A DNA stretch of 64,000 nucleotides from Bacillus gaemokensis (GTDB taxonomy: Bacteria; Bacillota; Bacilli; Bacillales; Bacillaceae_G): the NCBI RefSeq assembly GCF_001590835.1, contig NZ_LTAQ01000069.1, positions 45,052-109,051 on the forward strand, written 5' to 3'. Below, piece after piece: positions 62,288 to 64,000 of the stretch. The position numbers and the translations under genes were made by a program. The stretch's first letter is position 1, and each line of letters begins with the position of its first letter. The notes beneath the pieces were generated by a model. That model was not told the origin of the DNA. It was given only the letters and a program-made list of their open reading frames with translations, and made no database searches.

Positions 62288-62703
62288 TCATAATTTATCT
62301 AAAGTAAAAAAGACAAGGACAATCAGTAGTTCAGCTCTATTTGATATTGTAACATTTTGTATCCAATCATCGGCAGTATGCATAACGAGCCAATCAAGTG
62401 AGGTTTCTATAAGAGAAAGAAGTGAGAAAGGGAGCTACTTTTGCATGTACGTTAATAAAGTTTTTAAAAGAACTTTAAAAAATAATATGATGAAATGAGT
62501 AAATCCATCTAAAATAAGAAGTAATAAAAAAATAATAGTAGGGCGGTTCGTGAAGTATATTCTACACCAATTAATCGAAAAACTCCGACATACGCAAAGA
62601 AAATGAATATAAAAGAGATAATAATGAGAAAAGTAATACTACCAATGATTAAACTTTTCTCTTTTTTGTTTAAATCAGAAAATTTATCCTCGTCCTTCTC
62701 CAT
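62288..62703 (-). pseudogene. yrvL: YrvL-like regulatory membrane protein gene, frameshifted and with a stop
   Basis: The first frame gives 64 aa with two membrane segments (YVGVFRLIGVEYTSRTALLL) and runs out at a T7 run (about 62535). Adding one T restores a frame reading LILDGFTHFIILFFKVLLK, interrupted by one TAG (62435-62437), then LSLIETSLDWLVMH and VTISNRAELLIVLV to a TGA at 62288. Rebuilt length is 138 codons, about the size of B. subtilis YrvL. The family name is from memory of its conserved stretches. Confidence 0.65.
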
Positions 62704-62920
62704 GATACCCCCTTAAAATATTTGAATTTAAATGGTAAATATTTCATTTTTTGATTATAGCATAAATATGTGATGAGGAATCGTACTCTTTTTGTAGCCC
62801 AATTGAGCTCATAGAACCTAGAGTGTATGGAAAAATAAGGTGACAAAAAGCATATTATAGGATAAAATAATTAATAAAGTTTTTATTTAACTAAATGAAA
62901 TAAAATAAAAGGAGATGTAA

Positions 62921-63343
62921 ATGATGTCTCATAATCGTGAGCAATTAATGGAGGACCTATCTACCAACGTCTTTGCTATGTTTCGCTCGTTGCGTAATGA
63001 TATTGGAAAAATATTTGGCGGTTACATACCATGGAATGAGTTTCTTGTCCTACGTATACTAAACCGTAATGATAAAGAGATGGTTTCACGCGTAGCGAAC
63101 GAATTAAATGTATCAAATAGTCATATTACAGCTGTGACGGAAAAACTCATTAATAAGGGTTTTGTGATGCGTTCACGTTCTACATCTGATCGCCGTGTTG
63201 TATATTTAGAGATTACGGAACAAGGGAAAGAGTTGGTTGCAAAAATGGAGGCTGCGAAAAAACAGTATTTAAAAGAAAGATTTTCGGCTTTATCCGGAGA
63301 AGAGATGCACACCATGATATCTATTTCAAAGAAGCTTATATAG
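62921..63343 (+). CDS. MarR-family transcriptional regulator (140 aa)
   Basis: Winged helix with NELNVSNSHITAVTEKLINKGFV and the wing STSDRRVVYLEITEQG. AAAAGGAG 6 nt before the first of two adjacent ATGs. No adjacent efflux or enzyme gene points to a target. The gap 62704-62920 contains only AT-rich promoter-like sequence. Confidence 0.85.
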   Translation: MMSHNREQLMEDLSTNVFAMFRSLRNDIGKIFGGYIPWNEFLVLRILNRNDKEMVSRVANELNVSNSHITAVTEKLINKGFVMRSRSTSDRRVVYLEITEQGKELVAKMEAAKKQYLKERFSALSGEEMHTMISISKKLI

Positions 63344-63369
63344 AAAGAGTATGAAATATGTAGTTAGAA

Positions 63370-63400
63370 ATCCTTTCCTGATTTTTGGGGAGGTTTTTTT
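63370..63400 (+). terminator. Terminator of the MarR gene
   Basis: CCTTTCC and GGGGAGG pair with two G-U, followed by seven T. Confidence 0.65.
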
Positions 63401-63416
63401 ATTTGTTTCGCATTAA

Positions 63417-63541
63417 TGGGGAATAGGCTTACGCCTTAAGGATTAGAGGCGAGATGGAGGTTTACTGCTCATAAAAGCTACATTGGTAAGGATAATCCTC
63501 AGTGTTGAGAAGAAAACTTTCACTGATGGAAGTTTCACTTT
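63417..63541 (-). repeat. Degenerate copy of the dispersed repeat
   Basis: Ends in GAAGTTTCACTTTA, the reversed GTGAAACT terminus, with TTTCACTGATG next to it and TTACTGCTCATAAAAGC earlier; strongly diverged elsewhere. Confidence 0.45.
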
Positions 63542-63624
63542 ATATGAAATAAAAAACGAGATGTGCATGATTGTAGCGATAAAGACAATACTATTCATAC
63601 TAAAAGATGAAAGGAGAAAGAAAG

Positions 63625-63780
63625 ATGACAAATCGCAATGGTAGTCAAGGAAGTGGAAATCAAGGCTCGCCGAAATCAGGACAATTTCAACAAGAATTCA
63701 GTTCAGAGTTTGTAACTGGTAATGATAATAAAGGAAAAGAATATCGTTCGAAAAAAGGAAGTAAATCAAAAAAGGAGTGA
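63625..63780 (+). CDS. Small Gly/Ser/Lys-rich protein (51 aa)
   Basis: Reads MTNRNGSQGSGNQGSPKSGQ, then FQQEFSSEFVTGND and a Lys-rich tail. The composition and the EFSSEF segment recall gamma-type spore proteins, but length and order differ, so no family is assigned. AAAGGAG 8 nt before the ATG; terminator at the stop. Confidence 0.65.
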   Translation: MTNRNGSQGSGNQGSPKSGQFQQEFSSEFVTGNDNKGKEYRSKKGSKSKKE

Positions 63781-63801
63781 ATACATTCACTCCTTTTTTT
63801 G
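63769..63801 (+). terminator. Terminator of the 51-aa gene
   Basis: AAAAAAGGAGTGAAT and ATTCACTCCTTTTTT perfect stem with T run, including the stop codon. Confidence 0.92.
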
Positions 63802-63889
63802 GGAAGCTACGGACCTGTCTGTATTGTATTTTGAAATAAAAAATAAACCATCTCGTTAGCACAAGATGGTCATGGAAGGGGAACAATTT

Positions 63890-64000
63890 ATGTCAATTTT
63901 AATTAGGGATGGAAAGCTGTTCGAGACACTGGGGAATGTCTCATTATTAGGGAGGAACAGCTTCGGAGGAACAGCTTCGATAGTTATAATATAAAAGATA
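63890..64000 (+). pseudogene. ORF at right edge apparently frameshifted by a 14-bp duplication
   Basis: AAGGGG lies 8 nt upstream of the ATG (MSILIRDGKLFETLGNVSLL). GGAGGAACAGCTTC occurs twice in tandem (63951-63964 and 63965-63978). As written the frame ends at 63994 after 34 codons. With one copy removed, the frame continues as GRNSFDSYNIKD and is open at the window edge. Gene identity is unknown. Confidence 0.5.

Noticed and set aside
62445-62498. 17-codon plus-strand ORF with AAGGGAG upstream
   Set aside because: Very short and antisense to the yrvL-like pseudogene; coding signal is not convincing.
1-64000. CRISPR array, phage or restriction/defence island
   Set aside because: No regularly spaced direct repeats, cas genes, integrase, phage structural genes or methyltransferases were seen; the repeats present are dispersed and imperfect.

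Overview
This 64 kb window is chromosomal DNA of a low-GC endospore-forming Firmicute, almost certainly a member of the Bacillus cereus group. The grounds are an alpha/beta-type small acid-soluble spore protein, Spo0E and a KinD-like kinase, a class IV polyhydroxyalkanoate (PHA) locus (phaJ-phaP-phaQ / phaR-phaB-phaC), the dltXABCD and queCDEF operons, and about a dozen copies of a roughly 150 bp dispersed repeat that looks like the bcr elements of this group. Gene order around ktrD, spo0E, kinD, mhqR, queCDEF, ykvS and the YkuN-like flavodoxin matches the B. subtilis ykr-ykv-yku segment. No rRNA, tRNA, CRISPR array, complete insertion sequence or prophage was seen.

Layout. 1-3.7 kb: a formate/nitrite transporter running off the left edge, with Rex/Fnr-like and cre sites in its upstream region; a TerC/YkoY membrane protein behind a yybP-ykoY manganese riboswitch; a KtrB-type K+ channel subunit; a spore protein. 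3.8-8.2 kb: the PHA locus. 8.2-11.5 kb: an FAD oxidoreductase, a second Ktr subunit (KtrD-like) and two small proteins. 11.7-19.9 kb: a 2-aminoethylphosphonate uptake and degradation operon (binding protein, ATPase, fused permease, PhnX, PhnW, a saccharopine-dehydrogenase-like protein) followed by a DeoR regulator bracketed by inverted repeat elements. 20-28 kb: a degenerate class II aldolase, a CBS-ACT protein, a divergent polysaccharide deacetylase, Spo0E facing KinD, MhqR, oligoendopeptidase F and a DinB-fold protein with a structured leader. 28-31.7 kb: a decayed kinase gene and the preQ1-riboswitch-controlled queuosine precursor operon, with a repeat between queE and queF.

31.7-38.8 kb: small conserved genes, a histidine phosphatase, an acetyltransferase, and nrdI-nrdE-nrdF behind a promoter covered by two NrdR-like boxes. 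39-42.8 kb: a GntR/YtrA regulator and two ABC transporter modules. 42.8-50.2 kb: an alanine/sodium symporter, a CPBP membrane protease with an AbrB-like tail, an Lrp regulator divergent from an AhpD-like protein and an isochorismatase-fold hydrolase, an SseB-like protein, an LD-carboxypeptidase and a nitronate monooxygenase. 50.2-54.5 kb: the dlt operon for D-alanylation of teichoic acids. 54.8-57.7 kb: an M20 amidohydrolase, then a probable Fur-controlled unit (small basic protein, flavodoxin, degenerate Fe-S nuclease-like protein). 57.8-64 kb: small proteins, a head-to-head pair of gene remnants, a MATE exporter, UppP, a thioredoxin-like protein, a broken yrvL-like gene, a MarR regulator, a small spore-type protein, and an ORF apparently frameshifted by a 14-bp tandem duplication at the right edge.

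Most genes are closed by strong hairpin-plus-T-run terminators, many shared by convergent genes. Where a start codon differs from the longest possible ORF it was chosen from Shine-Dalgarno spacing. All identifications are by reading motifs and family resemblance; no database search was run.
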